From NCBI GenBank assembly GCA_904399395.1, contig CAJFPJ010000024.1, positions 1 through 64,000 of the forward strand: DNA of 64,000 bases, read 5' to 3'. This document shows positions 17,475 to 26,746 of the stretch, in pieces; within the stretch, counting starts at the first letter, position 1; each line of letters starts with the position of its first letter. Origin of the DNA: an uncultured Clostridia bacterium (lineage in GTDB: Bacteria; Bacillota; Clostridia; Oscillospirales; Acutalibacteraceae). A program made the translations under genes and the position numbers. The notes under the pieces were generated by a model, which made no database searches, was not told where the DNA came from, and saw only the letters and a program-made list of their open reading frames with translations.

Positions 17475-20400
17475 ATGCTGCATCTGATATACGGCCGCGC
17501 GGGAAGCGGAAAAACTACCTATTTGCAGGAGCTCTGCCTTCGCTCTGCCCGTGAACGCCCTGAGATGCCGCTTTATTATATCGTGCCGGAGCAGTATTCC
17601 TTTGAAACGGAAAGGGCCATGCTTCACCTGTTGGGGCCTAAAGATGCTCAAAAGGTGCACGTGTTGAGTTTTTCCCGCATGGCGGAGGAAGTGTTTCGCC
17701 GATTTGGAGGAGCTGCAGGCCGCAGGCTGGAGGCCGGAGGCCGCTGCATATTTATGAGCCTCGCTTTGGAGCAAGTGAAGGAGCACCTGAAATTTTACCG
17801 CCGGAAAGCAGAAACAACCGATATGATTTCTATGCTTCTCGCCATATCGGAGGAGTTGAAGCTCTGTGCCGTACGCCCGGAAACGCTGGGGGAAACAGCC
17901 GCGTCTCTGCCAGAGGGCACCCTCCGGCGAAAAATGAAGGAACTATCTTTGATTCTGGGAGCGTATGATGCTCTGGTGGCGGAAAGCTGCGTGGATCCTC
18001 TGGAGGATCTGACCCGGGTGCAAGAGCCAATCCTTGTGCATGGCTTTTTTCGGGATTCCCTCATTCTGGTGGATACTTTCACCAGTTTTACTGTGCAGGA
18101 ATACGGCATTTTGCGCCTGATGATGAAGCAGGCTGCAGATATACATATCACTCTCTGTGCAGACAGTCCGCAGGATCCGGAAAATGGTGTGGGGCTGTTT
18201 TCCCTTGTTCAGAGAACAGGTGTCCGCCTGAAAAACACGGCCAGAGAAAACGACGTTCCCGTGGCGGCGCCGGTGATCCTTCCGCCCTCGGTGCGCTTTC
18301 GGAGCGAAGCTCTCCGGGCATTGGAGGAAAGCGCTTACCGGCCTTCCAAGAGAACATATGAGGGCGCAGCAGAGGTGACTGTGTATCGGGCTGCTGACCT
18401 GTATGACGAAGCGGAATTTGTGGCCGCTTCCATCCGGAATTTGGTTATGGAAGAAGGCTACCACTATGGGGATTTCACCATCATCGCCCGCCATCCGGAG
18501 GAATATGCCTCCATGCTGGAGGAATCCATGGCGGCAAGGGAGATCCCTCTTTTCATGGACGATCCCCGGCCTGTGGAATCGGAACCGTTGATGCGTCTTG
18601 TGCTCTCTGCTCTGCAAGCCATCCGCTGGGGCTGGCGGACGGAAGAGATCTCTCTTCTTATGAAAACGGGCCTTACGCCTCTGACAGAAGCACAAATCGC
18701 TAATCTGGAAAATTATGCTTTTTTGTGGACGATTACGGGGGAAGAATGGCTTTCCCCATGGAAAATGCACCCACGGGGCTTTGAGGCGGAGATGACGGAA
18801 GAAGACACGAAGCGTCTTCAGGAGCTGGAAGAATGCAGGAAGCTGCTCTTACGCCCTCTGCAGGTGCTGGAAAAGATTCTCCGCCGGGGAACGGGAGAAG
18901 AGTGCGCTGCCGCTGTTTTTGCTCTGCTGGAAAGCTGGAAGGTTTCTCTTCATCTGAAGGAGATGGCCGCCCGGCTGGAAGAGGCGGCACGGCCCGATCT
19001 GGCGGAAAGACAGTTGCGTTCCTGGGATCTCCTGATGGAGGTCCTGGATCAATGCGCCCTCGTTATGAAGGAATTTTCACCGGGGATTGCCCGATTTTCT
19101 GAAATTCTCCGGCTGGTGATAGCGTCCGGCACCCTTTCCAGCATCCCCCAGGGGCTTGATCAGGTAACGGTGGGCGGGGCGGATCGAATGCGCCCTGTCA
19201 GCCCGAAGGTAGTGTTCCTGCTGGGGGCCCGCCAGGGAGAATTCCCAGCGGCTGCCGGGTCTGGAGGCATTTTCAGCGGCCTTGAAAGGCAGGAGCTCAT
19301 CCGGTTGGGCCTTCCCCTGAATGAAACTCTGGAGGGCACGGCGGTGCAGGAACGTTTTCTGGCCTATACAGCTCTTTCCAGCCCCTCTGAGAAGCTCTTT
19401 ATTTCTTATCCCGGCGGAAGAAATGCGGGGCAGGGGGCAGGCGGCGAGCCTTCTTCCTTGATTTTGGAAGCAGAGGCTGTTCTGCCGAATCTGCGGCATT
19501 ACTCTGCCGAAAGTCTGCCGCCCCTTTATTTTGCTAATGCAGAAGCGCCGGCCTTCCATGCGGCGGCTCGCTCCTTCGGCAGAGGGACGGTCTATTCCGC
19601 CACTTTGGCCCAATGCTTTCAGGAAAAAGCGGAATACGAGGAAAGGCTCGCAGCGCTTAAACGAGCTGCGGACGCTTCCCCTGAGGTCTTCCGCACACCG
19701 GAGCTGGCGGAGAAACTTTTCGGGGAATCCATGAATCTTTCCGCTACGCAAATTGAGACTTATCATCTCTGCCGGTTCCAGTATTTTTGCCGGTATGGGC
19801 TTCACGCCAAGGAGCGCCGGGCGGCTTCTATGGATGCGCTGGAATATGGCAGCCTGATGCATTATCTTTTGGAAAAGGCTTTTCGAGAGGTGGGGGCGGA
19901 AACTATCCTGCATATGGAAGCCGCCGCACTGGAAGAAACGGTGCGTGGCCTTCTTAACCGCTATGGAGAAGAGAAGCTGGGCGGAATGGCCCAGAAAAGC
20001 GCCCGTTTCCACTGGATGATGGAACGGCTGGTAAAATCCGCCGCCGTTATCATTGCCCATATTGCCCGGGAGCTTTCCCAGAGCCTGTTTGTTCCGGTGG
20101 AGTATGAGCTTTCCGTGGGGAAGGAGGGAATACCTCCTCTTACCATTCCCCTGCCTAACGGGGGTAGCGTGCAGGTGGAGGGTAAGATAGACCGGGTGGA
20201 TTTGTTTGAGAAGAACGGAAAGACATATCTCCGGGTGGTGGATTACAAAACGGGGAAAAAGGATTTCCGACTTTCCGACGTAGTGTACGGTGTCAATATG
20301 CAGATGCTCGTTTATCTGGCGGCGTTGGCGGAGTCTGGAAACGGCCGTTACGGAGGAGAAGCGGTGCCCGCGGGAATTTTATATATGCCGGCTACGGATC

Positions 20401-20828
20401 CTCGGGTGACGGCGGATAGAAATCTTTCCCCGGAAAAGGCTCTGGCCGAGCAGGAAAAATCCCTTCGGATGAAGGGACTGCTGATCGATGATCCGGAGGT
20501 GCTCTCGGCTATGGAGCCGGACGGATCCGGGACATATATTCCCGTGATGATGAAAAACGGCGCCCCCTCCAGAAGGGATTCCGTGGTGACCCAAAGAGAA
20601 ATGGAGAAAATTCTGCGGTATATTCGTAAAACAGTGGGGGAAATGGCTCGGGAGCTCCAGGGGGGCCGGGTGGAAGCTCTTCCTCTAAAAGGCGGATATG
20701 ATGCCTGTGCCTGGTGCCCCTACAGAGCTGTCTGCGGCCATGAGGAGGAGGATCCGGGCAGGGAGACGGAAAAATGGGACAGATCCGCCGTGCTGAAGTT
20801 TTTGTGTGGGGAGGATGAGGAGGACTGA
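17475..20828 (+). CDS. addB: ATP-dependent helicase/nuclease subunit B (AddB)
   Basis: AddB is the partner of AddA in double-strand break resection and Chi recognition. The 1117-residue product has Walker A GRAGSGKTTYLQ near the start and no full helicase motif set. It has a C-terminal RecB-type nuclease (GKIDRVDLFEKNG, LRVVDYKTGKK). Cysteines suited to the AddB [4Fe-4S] cluster are Cys766 (in HLCRFQYFC) and Cys1078, Cys1081, Cys1087 (CAWCPYRAVC). The start is ATG 17475 with GGGAGG 8 bases upstream. Its TGA shares one base with the addA ATG, implying coupled translation. Confidence 0.96.
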   Translation: MLHLIYGRAGSGKTTYLQELCLRSARERPEMPLYYIVPEQYSFETERAMLHLLGPKDAQKVHVLSFSRMAEEVFRRFGGAAGRRLEAGGRCIFMSLALEQVKEHLKFYRRKAETTDMISMLLAISEELKLCAVRPETLGETAASLPEGTLRRKMKELSLILGAYDALVAESCVDPLEDLTRVQEPILVHGFFRDSLILVDTFTSFTVQEYGILRLMMKQAADIHITLCADSPQDPENGVGLFSLVQRTGVRLKNTARENDVPVAAPVILPPSVRFRSEALRALEESAYRPSKRTYEGAAEVTVYRAADLYDEAEFVAASIRNLVMEEGYHYGDFTIIARHPEEYASMLEESMAAREIPLFMDDPRPVESEPLMRLVLSALQAIRWGWRTEEISLLMKTGLTPLTEAQIANLENYAFLWTITGEEWLSPWKMHPRGFEAEMTEEDTKRLQELEECRKLLLRPLQVLEKILRRGTGEECAAAVFALLESWKVSLHLKEMAARLEEAARPDLAERQLRSWDLLMEVLDQCALVMKEFSPGIARFSEILRLVIASGTLSSIPQGLDQVTVGGADRMRPVSPKVVFLLGARQGEFPAAAGSGGIFSGLERQELIRLGLPLNETLEGTAVQERFLAYTALSSPSEKLFISYPGGRNAGQGAGGEPSSLILEAEAVLPNLRHYSAESLPPLYFANAEAPAFHAAARSFGRGTVYSATLAQCFQEKAEYEERLAALKRAADASPEVFRTPELAEKLFGESMNLSATQIETYHLCRFQYFCRYGLHAKERRAASMDALEYGSLMHYLLEKAFREVGAETILHMEAAALEETVRGLLNRYGEEKLGGMAQKSARFHWMMERLVKSAAVIIAHIARELSQSLFVPVEYELSVGKEGIPPLTIPLPNGGSVQVEGKIDRVDLFEKNGKTYLRVVDYKTGKKDFRLSDVVYGVNMQMLVYLAALAESGNGRYGGEAVPAGILYMPATDPRVTADRNLSPEKALAEQEKSLRMKGLLIDDPEVLSAMEPDGSGTYIPVMMKNGAPSRRDSVVTQREMEKILRYIRKTVGEMARELQGGRVEALPLKGGYDACAWCPYRAVCGHEEEDPGRETEKWDRSAVLKFLCGEDEED

Positions 20829-23800
20829 TGGCCAGAACGTGGACAAGGGATCAGGAAGACGCTATACGCGCCCGGCGGGGCACTCTGCTGGTTTCGGCAG
20901 CGGCGGGCTCCGGCAAGACCTCCGTCTTGGTGGAACGTTTTCTGGAACGTATAACGGATGAAGAAAATCCTTCGGATGCGGACAGACTCCTGGTAGTGAC
21001 CTATACGCGGGCGGCGGCGGAAGAGATGCGGGGGCGCATTTCCCGGCGGATCGACAGTCTTTTGGAGTCGGATCCCGGGAACCTGCATCTGCGGCGCCAG
21101 CAGATCCTGCTCTCTCACGCTCATATCAGCACAATTCACAGCTTCTGCGCAGATCTGGTGCGGGAAAATTTTTTTCGGCTGGGGATTGCGCCTGATTTCC
21201 GCATCTTGGAAGATTCAGAACTGAAGGTGCTGCGAGAGGATGCCCTGGAGCGGGTTTTGAACCGGTATTATGAGCAGGATGATCCGGATTTCTTCCGGCT
21301 GGCGGATGCTTTTTCTACTGGCCGAGACGATTGGAAAATGGCTTCTGCCGTGGAGACGGTCTATGATTTTGTGCGCAGCCACCCCTTTGAGGAACGCTGG
21401 ATGCGGGAAAAGGCTGCGCTTTACAGAACGGAGGAACCCTTTTCTCAAACGATGTGGGGCCGGGCCCTGTTTTCCTATGGGGAACAGGCGGCCGCTTACA
21501 GTGTGGAGCTTCTCCGCAGCTGTCTTTCCTCTATGAAGGGAGAGGAGGATATGGAGAAAGCTTACGGAGAGGCTTACAGAAGTGATCTGCAGGAGGCCGA
21601 GGCTGTGCTTTGCAGTATCCGTGCCGGGCAGTGGGATGAAACGGTCAAGCGACTCTCTTCCCTGCAGTGGATGCGGGCAAAGCCCTTGCGGGGGAGGGGA
21701 GACGACCCGCTGAAGGAAAAACTTGTTTCTGGCAGAAAGCAGGCTCAGAAGGAATTGGAGGGTCTCCGCAAGCTTTTCAGTGCAAATGAGGCGGAGTGCG
21801 CCCTGGATCTGGAAAACCTTGCCCCGCTGGCAGAAAAGCTGTTTGAGGTGACCCGGGCCTTTTCCCAAGAGCTAGATGAAGAAAAGGCCCGCCGCCGGGC
21901 TGCTGATTTCGGTGATCTGGAGCACTGGGCCCTGCGGCTTCTGGTGCAGGATACAGAAGAAGGCCCTGTTTTTACACAGGAGGCAAGGGAAACAGCCGCC
22001 CGCTTCGATGAGATCATGGTAGATGAATACCAGGATACCAACGAGGCCCAGGATATGATTTTCAGGGCTGTCTCTCGAAAAGAGGAAAACCTTTTTATGG
22101 TGGGAGACGTCAAGCAAAGCATTTACCGATTCCGGCAGGCCATGCCGGAAATTTTCCTCCGCAGAAAAGCTGAATATTCTCTCTATAGCAGGGAGAAAGA
22201 TACATATCCCGCTTGCGTGGTGCTGGATCAGAATTTCCGCAGTGTTTCCGGGGTGACGGATGCCGTAAACTTTGTGTTCCGGGAGCTGATGAGCCGGGAG
22301 GCGGGCGAGCTGGAGTATACAGAGAGCGAGGAGCTGAAACCGGGAGCTGTTTATCCGCCCGCGGAGGAGCCCGCCATGCGGTTGGATGTGATCGACCTTT
22401 CTGCCGGGGAGGAAAAGGATATTGTCCGGGCAGAAAGCCGCCATATAGCGGAGCTTATTTACCGGATGACAGCGGAAGAGACGGTCACAGAGGGAGGGGT
22501 ACAGAGACCTGTGCGATTTTCGGATATTGCTATCCTGCTCCGGAGTCATACGAAATATGGCCCTCTATACGCCAGGGAGCTTTCTTCACTGGGAATACCG
22601 GCTGCCTCTGAACGGTCGGGTGGCTTTTTTGCCGCTTCGGAAGTGCAGGTAATGCTTGCGCTTCTGAAGGTGATCGATAATCCCATGCAGGATATCCCTC
22701 TGCTGGCGGTTCTCATGAGCCCCATTTACGGCTTTACTCCCGATAAGATGGCGGAAATCCGGCTGAAGTACCGGCAGGGGAGCTTTTACAGCGCCATTCT
22801 GGCAGCAGAGTCCGAAGGGGAGGAGGCACTGCGTCGGTTTAAAGAAGATCTCTCCCGCTTTCGCACTTTGGCAGCCACTCTTTCTGCAGACCGGCTGGTG
22901 GCGGCCGTCTGCCGGGAGACGGGTTACGCCGATATGGCGCAGGCTATGCCGGGGGGAGCGGCCCGCCTGCAGAATCTCCATTATCTTCAGAATTATGCAG
23001 CAGCCTATGAAGCCGGAGGATATACGGGCCTTTCCGGCTTTCTCCGCTTTATCGGAAGGCTGGAAAAGCAGAAGGCGGATCTGCCCGGTGCCGCAGAGGG
23101 GGAAACTCCTGAGGCGGTCCGCATTATGAGTATTCATAAGAGCAAGGGATTGGAATTTCCGGTCTGTATCCTGGCGGGCTGTGACAGAAGTTTTAACAAA
23201 GATCGGGCCGATCTTCTCCTCCATCCTGTTTTGGGAATGGGGGCGAAGCTTCTGGATCCCGTTCTCAGTATTAGAAGGACTACTCTCCCTAGGGAGGCAG
23301 TAGCCCTTGAACTGGAACGGGGAGAGATGAGCGAAGAGCTTCGTGTCCTCTATGTGGCAATGACGCGCGCTAAGGAAAAGCTTATAGCGGTGGCGGCGGT
23401 GAAGAATGCCGATAAGCTGCTCGGAAGCCTTTCTTCTCAGATTCAGCCGGGGAAAAAGATCGCTCCCTATGTGGTGCGTTCCTGCCGGTCTATCTCTGAA
23501 TGGCTTTTGCTCTGTGCTCTGCGCCACCCGGATGGCTCCTTGCTGCGGGAGAGAGCCGGGGCTTCCTCCTCTATTACGGAGCCTGCAAAGGAGCACTGGG
23601 CCATTCGCCTTCTGCGAGTTCAGGCTGGGGAAGAGGAGATCCGGGAGATGGCGGAAGCGCCTGAAGATGCAAAGCCAGATGAGGGCCTTCTCCAGCAGCT
23701 TCGGGAAAAGCTGGATTTTCAATATCCGGGCCATGCTCTTTCGGGCATTCCGGCTAAGGTAACGGCCTCGGACCTTGCCTCCCGGCAGGAGGAACGGGAA

Positions 23801-24355
23801 TACGCCGCCACAGCCAGGCCGGCTTTTCTAAGCAAAAAAGGCATGACGCCCGCAGAGCGGGGCACAGCTTTGCACACCTTCCTGCAGTTTGCCTCCTGGG
23901 AGAAAGCCGCCCAAGATCCCGAAAAGGAACTTTCCCGCCTGGTGAAAGAACAGTATATAACGGAAGAACAGAAAAATGCTGTGGAATTGGATAAGGCCGC
24001 CCGTTTTTTTGCCTCTCCTGTTGCAAAACGAATTTTGCAGGCTGAAAAACTTTACCGGGAATATCGCTTCACAGTGGAGATACCGGCTGAACGGGCCAGT
24101 CCGGGAAAGGGGGGGCTTTCCGGGGAAAAGGTGATCCTCCAGGGAGCAGTGGACTGCGCGTTTGAAGAAGAGGGAGCTCTGGTGATCGTGGATTTCAAGA
24201 CCGACCGCGTAGCTTCCGGGGAAGAGCTCCTATCCCGCTATGCTCTGCAGCTTGCCTTGTATAAGGAAGCTCTGGAACAATGCTTGGATCTTCCGGTGAA
24301 GGAATGCATGCTGTATTCCTTCCATCTGGGGAAGGAACTTCCCCTTTCTCTGTAA
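20828..24355 (+). CDS. addA: ATP-dependent helicase/nuclease subunit A (AddA)
   Basis: This is a 1175-residue UvrD-like helicase with nuclease. It has the Q motif WTRDQEDAI, Walker A SAAAGSGKTSV (about residues 23-33), motif Ia VVTYTRAAAEEM, Walker B MVDEYQDTNEAQD, GDVKQSIYRFRQA, MSIHKSKGLEFPV, and VLYVAMTRAKEKL. The C-terminal nuclease motif is GAVDCAFEEEGALVIVDFKTDRV. All expected motifs are present and the length is normal. It forms an operon with addB, with a 1-base overlap, and is followed by a hairpin. Confidence 0.97.
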   Translation: MARTWTRDQEDAIRARRGTLLVSAAAGSGKTSVLVERFLERITDEENPSDADRLLVVTYTRAAAEEMRGRISRRIDSLLESDPGNLHLRRQQILLSHAHISTIHSFCADLVRENFFRLGIAPDFRILEDSELKVLREDALERVLNRYYEQDDPDFFRLADAFSTGRDDWKMASAVETVYDFVRSHPFEERWMREKAALYRTEEPFSQTMWGRALFSYGEQAAAYSVELLRSCLSSMKGEEDMEKAYGEAYRSDLQEAEAVLCSIRAGQWDETVKRLSSLQWMRAKPLRGRGDDPLKEKLVSGRKQAQKELEGLRKLFSANEAECALDLENLAPLAEKLFEVTRAFSQELDEEKARRRAADFGDLEHWALRLLVQDTEEGPVFTQEARETAARFDEIMVDEYQDTNEAQDMIFRAVSRKEENLFMVGDVKQSIYRFRQAMPEIFLRRKAEYSLYSREKDTYPACVVLDQNFRSVSGVTDAVNFVFRELMSREAGELEYTESEELKPGAVYPPAEEPAMRLDVIDLSAGEEKDIVRAESRHIAELIYRMTAEETVTEGGVQRPVRFSDIAILLRSHTKYGPLYARELSSLGIPAASERSGGFFAASEVQVMLALLKVIDNPMQDIPLLAVLMSPIYGFTPDKMAEIRLKYRQGSFYSAILAAESEGEEALRRFKEDLSRFRTLAATLSADRLVAAVCRETGYADMAQAMPGGAARLQNLHYLQNYAAAYEAGGYTGLSGFLRFIGRLEKQKADLPGAAEGETPEAVRIMSIHKSKGLEFPVCILAGCDRSFNKDRADLLLHPVLGMGAKLLDPVLSIRRTTLPREAVALELERGEMSEELRVLYVAMTRAKEKLIAVAAVKNADKLLGSLSSQIQPGKKIAPYVVRSCRSISEWLLLCALRHPDGSLLRERAGASSSITEPAKEHWAIRLLRVQAGEEEIREMAEAPEDAKPDEGLLQQLREKLDFQYPGHALSGIPAKVTASDLASRQEEREYAATARPAFLSKKGMTPAERGTALHTFLQFASWEKAAQDPEKELSRLVKEQYITEEQKNAVELDKAARFFASPVAKRILQAEKLYREYRFTVEIPAERASPGKGGLSGEKVILQGAVDCAFEEEGALVIVDFKTDRVASGEELLSRYALQLALYKEALEQCLDLPVKECMLYSFHLGKELPLSL

Positions 24356-24400
24356 GCGCGCGGTTGCCAGAACGCTCTCCTGTCTCCGGGCTAAATGTAA

Positions 24401-24428
24401 AGAGCCTTCCCACTGGAGGGAAGGCTCT
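24401..24428. terminator. Hairpin between the convergent addA and methyltransferase genes
   Basis: A perfect 11-bp stem AGAGCCTTCCC / GGGAAGGCTCT encloses a 6-base loop. The T-tract is weak on both strands (TTTACATTT on minus), so it may act on both genes but is not a textbook terminator. Confidence 0.6.
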
Positions 24429-24493
24429 GCAAAGACAAAGATATATTGTGTGCGGTTCCACCTGCCCCGGCTATAAGGCGGCTTTCGGTGAAT

Positions 24494-25198
24494 TCAGGCA
24501 TTACACCTATTGGGCAGTTTTAAAAACTCTGCAAACAGAAAAAGGGGAAATTCATCAGATTTGCGGATCCCGTCATAGGATCGAGGTTCTTCCAGGTGGA
24601 CGAGCCTGAAACCGGAATCGATAATGGTGTTTACATAGTAGCTTACGGTTCGGTGATAGTGCCTTGTTTTCCCCCAATATTCGTTGTCAAAACTGTATTC
24701 GGATAGGTATCTTTCCATGATTTTGGTTTTAGCATAGCCGGAGGCGTCTTTCCCCCAACTGCAGTCGTAAAAGGCCGGGTGAACAATGGCCATATAAAAA
24801 ATTCCGCCTTTTTTGGTTATTCGGTTTACTTCTGCTATCACGCCTTTGATGGGATCGATATCCATAAGAACCTGGTTGCAGAAAACGATGTCAAAGGCTT
24901 CGTTTTTATAGGGGAGTTTTCCCAGTATATCCACCTGCTGGAAATGGATTTCAGGATATGTCCTACGGGCAATCTCCAGCATTCTGCCTGAGCCGTCGCA
25001 GCCGGTTACGTCTGCTCCGGCCTCTGCAAAATAATTCGTATACCAGCCGTAACCGCCTCCCAGATCCAGAAGAGTCTGATTTTGTAAAGAGATGAACCTT
25101 TCTTTTACGACACGTTTGTTAACCTGAGAAAATTCCGACTGTTCCTGTTCTAAGGCGAACAATTCCGCAGCGTTGTCCCATTGTTTGAGCACTTTCAT
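24494..25198 (-). CDS. Class I SAM-dependent methyltransferase
   Basis: The 234-residue product has the SAM-binding motif I TLLDLGGGYGWYTNYFAEAGADVTGCDGS (about residues 42-70), motif II DIVFCNQVLMDID and motif III ITKKGGIFYMAIVHPAFY, a Methyltransf_11-type Rossmann fold. The C-terminal part (YYVNTIIDSGFRLVHLEEPR) resembles small-molecule methyltransferases of the UbiE/Coq5-like group. No substrate can be given. The ATG at 25198 has GGAGGAC about 7 bases upstream. It is a single gene, convergent with addA and divergent from the infC operon. Confidence 0.88.
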   Translation of the reverse strand: MKVLKQWDNAAELFALEQEQSEFSQVNKRVVKERFISLQNQTLLDLGGGYGWYTNYFAEAGADVTGCDGSGRMLEIARRTYPEIHFQQVDILGKLPYKNEAFDIVFCNQVLMDIDPIKGVIAEVNRITKKGGIFYMAIVHPAFYDCSWGKDASGYAKTKIMERYLSEYSFDNEYWGKTRHYHRTVSYYVNTIIDSGFRLVHLEEPRSYDGIRKSDEFPLFLFAEFLKLPNRCNA

Positions 25199-25296
25199 AA
25201 AGAAGTCCTCCTTTCATTCCTTGCTGCAAATGCTATCGTGATTACTAAATCCTAACAAAATAAAGGAATGATTTCAAGGAATATGAAATCTTTGCC

Positions 25297-25325
25297 TTGA
25301 CTTTTAGAGGGAAAACTGCTATCAT
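25297..25325 (+). promoter_or_regulatory. Sigma-A type promoter of the infC-rpmI-rplT operon
   Basis: TTGACT (25297-25302), 17 bases, TATCAT (25320-25325). The predicted start is near 25332, about 185 bases before infC. Confidence 0.78.
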
Positions 25326-25331
25326 ACTTTT

Positions 25332-25463
25332 CAGAAAACAAAGAAGGGTAAACATATGCCCTCACCTGTGAGGTTCCGTCCGACACGGGTCAATACGGAA
25401 GCGTTTCCCCTATGGGATCGAGAGTATTGTTGCGGGCGGAGAAATTCTGCCCGTTTTTGTTTT
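25332..25463 (+). promoter_or_regulatory. infC operon leader with an attenuator-type terminator
   Basis: The leader has several small stems: GGGTA/TGCCC (25346-25361), CCTCA/TGAGG (25360-25373, sharing bases with the first) and TTCCGT/ACGGAA (25374-25400). It ends in an intrinsic terminator, CGGGCGGA (25433-25440) with TCTGCCCG (25446-25453), then TTTTTGTTTT. A terminator ahead of infC with overlapping upstream stems fits control by L20 binding or another premature-termination mechanism, as known for this operon in Bacillus. Homology to the Rfam L20 leader was not tested. Confidence 0.72.
25433..25463 (+). terminator. Attenuator terminator ahead of infC
   Basis: An 8-bp stem (one G-T pair) with a 5-base loop is followed directly by TTTTTGTTTT. 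It lies 55 bases before the infC start and within the transcribed leader, so it must be bypassed or antiterminated for expression. Confidence 0.82.
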
Positions 25464-25517
25464 GCTTGAAAATGACCACTTATATATGGTAAAAACGTGA
25501 TTTGGAGGTGCTTACCA

Positions 25518-26036
25518 ATTAGCAACAAGGAACTGCAGATCAACGAACAAATCCGCGACAGAGAAGTGCGCGTAATCGGGCCCGACGGCGCTCAGTTAGG
25601 TGTTATGTCTTCCCGGGATGCGCAGGAGTTGGCATATTCCAAAAATTTGGATCTGGTGAAGATTGCTCCCCAGGCCACTCCGCCGGTGTGTAAAATCATC
25701 GACTACGGAAAGTTCCGCTTCGAACAGGCGAAGCGTGAAAAGGAAGCCAGAAAAAATCAGCGTGTCGTTGAGATCAAGGAAGTCCGTCTTTCTCTGAATA
25801 TCGATACGCACGACTTTGAGACGAAGGTGGGCCATGCGGTCCGGTTCCTTAAGGGTGGGGACAAAGTGAAGGTTTCCATCCGTTTCCGCGGCCGTGAAAT
25901 GGGGCACCCGGAGCAGGGGTATGAGGTGATGAAGCGGTTTGCAGAATCTCTTGCAGACGTAGCCAACGTGGAAAAGCCTGCCAAGATGGAAGGCCGTAAC
26001 ATGCTGATGTTCCTTGCTTCCAAACCCGCAAAATAA
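25518..26036 (+). CDS. infC: Translation initiation factor IF-3, with an apparent AUU start
   Basis: IF-3 binds the 30S subunit and rejects incorrect start codons. The 172-residue product reads (M)SNKELQINEQIRDREVRVIG, then KIAPQATPPVCKIIDYGKFRFEQ (linker) and the C-terminal domain (EIKEVRLSLNIDTHDFETK, VKVSIRFRGREMGHPEQG). The only well-placed start is ATT at 25518: GGAGGT (25504-25509) lies 8 bases before it. An upstream in-frame GTG at 25497 would put this ribosome site inside the gene. AUU starts on infC are known in other bacteria and let IF-3 repress its own synthesis. rpmI follows after 24 bases. Confidence 0.95.
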   Translation: MSNKELQINEQIRDREVRVIGPDGAQLGVMSSRDAQELAYSKNLDLVKIAPQATPPVCKIIDYGKFRFEQAKREKEARKNQRVVEIKEVRLSLNIDTHDFETKVGHAVRFLKGGDKVKVSIRFRGREMGHPEQGYEVMKRFAESLADVANVEKPAKMEGRNMLMFLASKPAK

Positions 26037-26060
26037 TTATTATTTTAAGGAGGGGCTATT

Positions 26061-26264
26061 ATGCCTAAGATTAAGACTCATTCCGGCGCGAAAAAGCGCT
26101 TCAAGCTTTCTAAGAACGGGAAGGTTATCCGCGCCCATGCTAATAAGAGCCATCTGCTCAACGGTCATGGCAAAACCCGTAAGACGAAGAGAAATCTTCG
26201 CGGCACTACGATTGCAGATAAGACCAATGTCCGCCAGGTGAAGAGGCTTCTTCCCTATCAGTAA
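26061..26264 (+). CDS. rpmI: 50S ribosomal protein L35
   Basis: This 67-residue basic protein begins MPKIKTHSGAKKRFKLSKNG and has KRNLRGTTIADKTNVRQVKRLLPY near the end, matching L35 in full. An AAGGAGGGG ribosome site precedes the ATG. It is the middle gene of the infC operon. Confidence 0.99.
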   Translation: MPKIKTHSGAKKRFKLSKNGKVIRAHANKSHLLNGHGKTRKTKRNLRGTTIADKTNVRQVKRLLPYQ

Positions 26265-26305
26265 GCACACAAATTGAATGATTCCCACAATTGGAGGTAT
26301 AAAAA

Positions 26306-26659
26306 ATGGCTCGTATTAAAGGTGCGCTGATGACGCGCAAAAGAAGAAAGAAGACTCTGAAACTGGCAAAAGGCTACTGGGGTTCCAAGAGTCGCCACTT
26401 CAAAATGGCCAAACAGGCTGTTATGAAATCTGGAAATTACGCATATATCGGCCGTAAAGCCAGAAAGCGTGATTTTCGCCGTCTGTGGATTACTCGTATA
26501 TCTGCTGCTTGCCGTATGAACGGAATCTCCTATTCCATGTTTATGAACGGCCTGAAAAAAGCCGGTGTAACCCTCAACCGCAAGATGCTCTCCGAGGTTG
26601 CTATTGCCGATGAGGCCGCTTTCAAGGCACTCGTGGAAAAGGCAAAAGCCGCTTTATAA
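26306..26659 (+). CDS. rplT: 50S ribosomal protein L20
   Basis: This 117-residue L20 starts [20 protein letters not shown] and has [19 protein letters not shown] and the C-terminal [20 protein letters not shown] domain. L20 binds 23S rRNA early in 50S assembly and is the known repressor of this operon in several bacteria, which may be the factor acting on the leader at 25332-25463. GGAGGT lies 8 bases before the ATG. Confidence 0.99.
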   Translation: MARIKGALMTRKRRKKTLKLAKGYWGSKSRHFKMAKQAVMKSGNYAYIGRKARKRDFRRLWITRISAACRMNGISYSMFMNGLKKAGVTLNRKMLSEVAIADEAAFKALVEKAKAAL

Positions 26660-26669
26660 AAAGCTTGAA

Positions 26670-26700
26670 TTGCGCCCGGATCTCCCGGGCGCAACTTTTC
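26670..26700 (+). terminator. Terminator of the infC-rpmI-rplT operon
   Basis: A perfect 10-bp stem TTGCGCCCGG / CCGGGCGCAA with a 5-base loop is followed by CTTTTC, 10 bases after the rplT stop. Confidence 0.82.
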
Positions 26701-26746
26701 ATTTCTGGATTTCTTTGAAGGAATCCCCAAAGGGAGGCTGAGGCGC

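Noticed and set aside
22586..23734. 382-codon minus-strand frame inside addA
   Set aside because: Antisense to conserved helicase motifs of addA; composition rich in Arg/His/Gln as expected for a shadow frame.
24356..24493. Small gene between addA and the methyltransferase
   Set aside because: The only structure is an 11-bp hairpin; the short frames cross it and lack ribosome sites.
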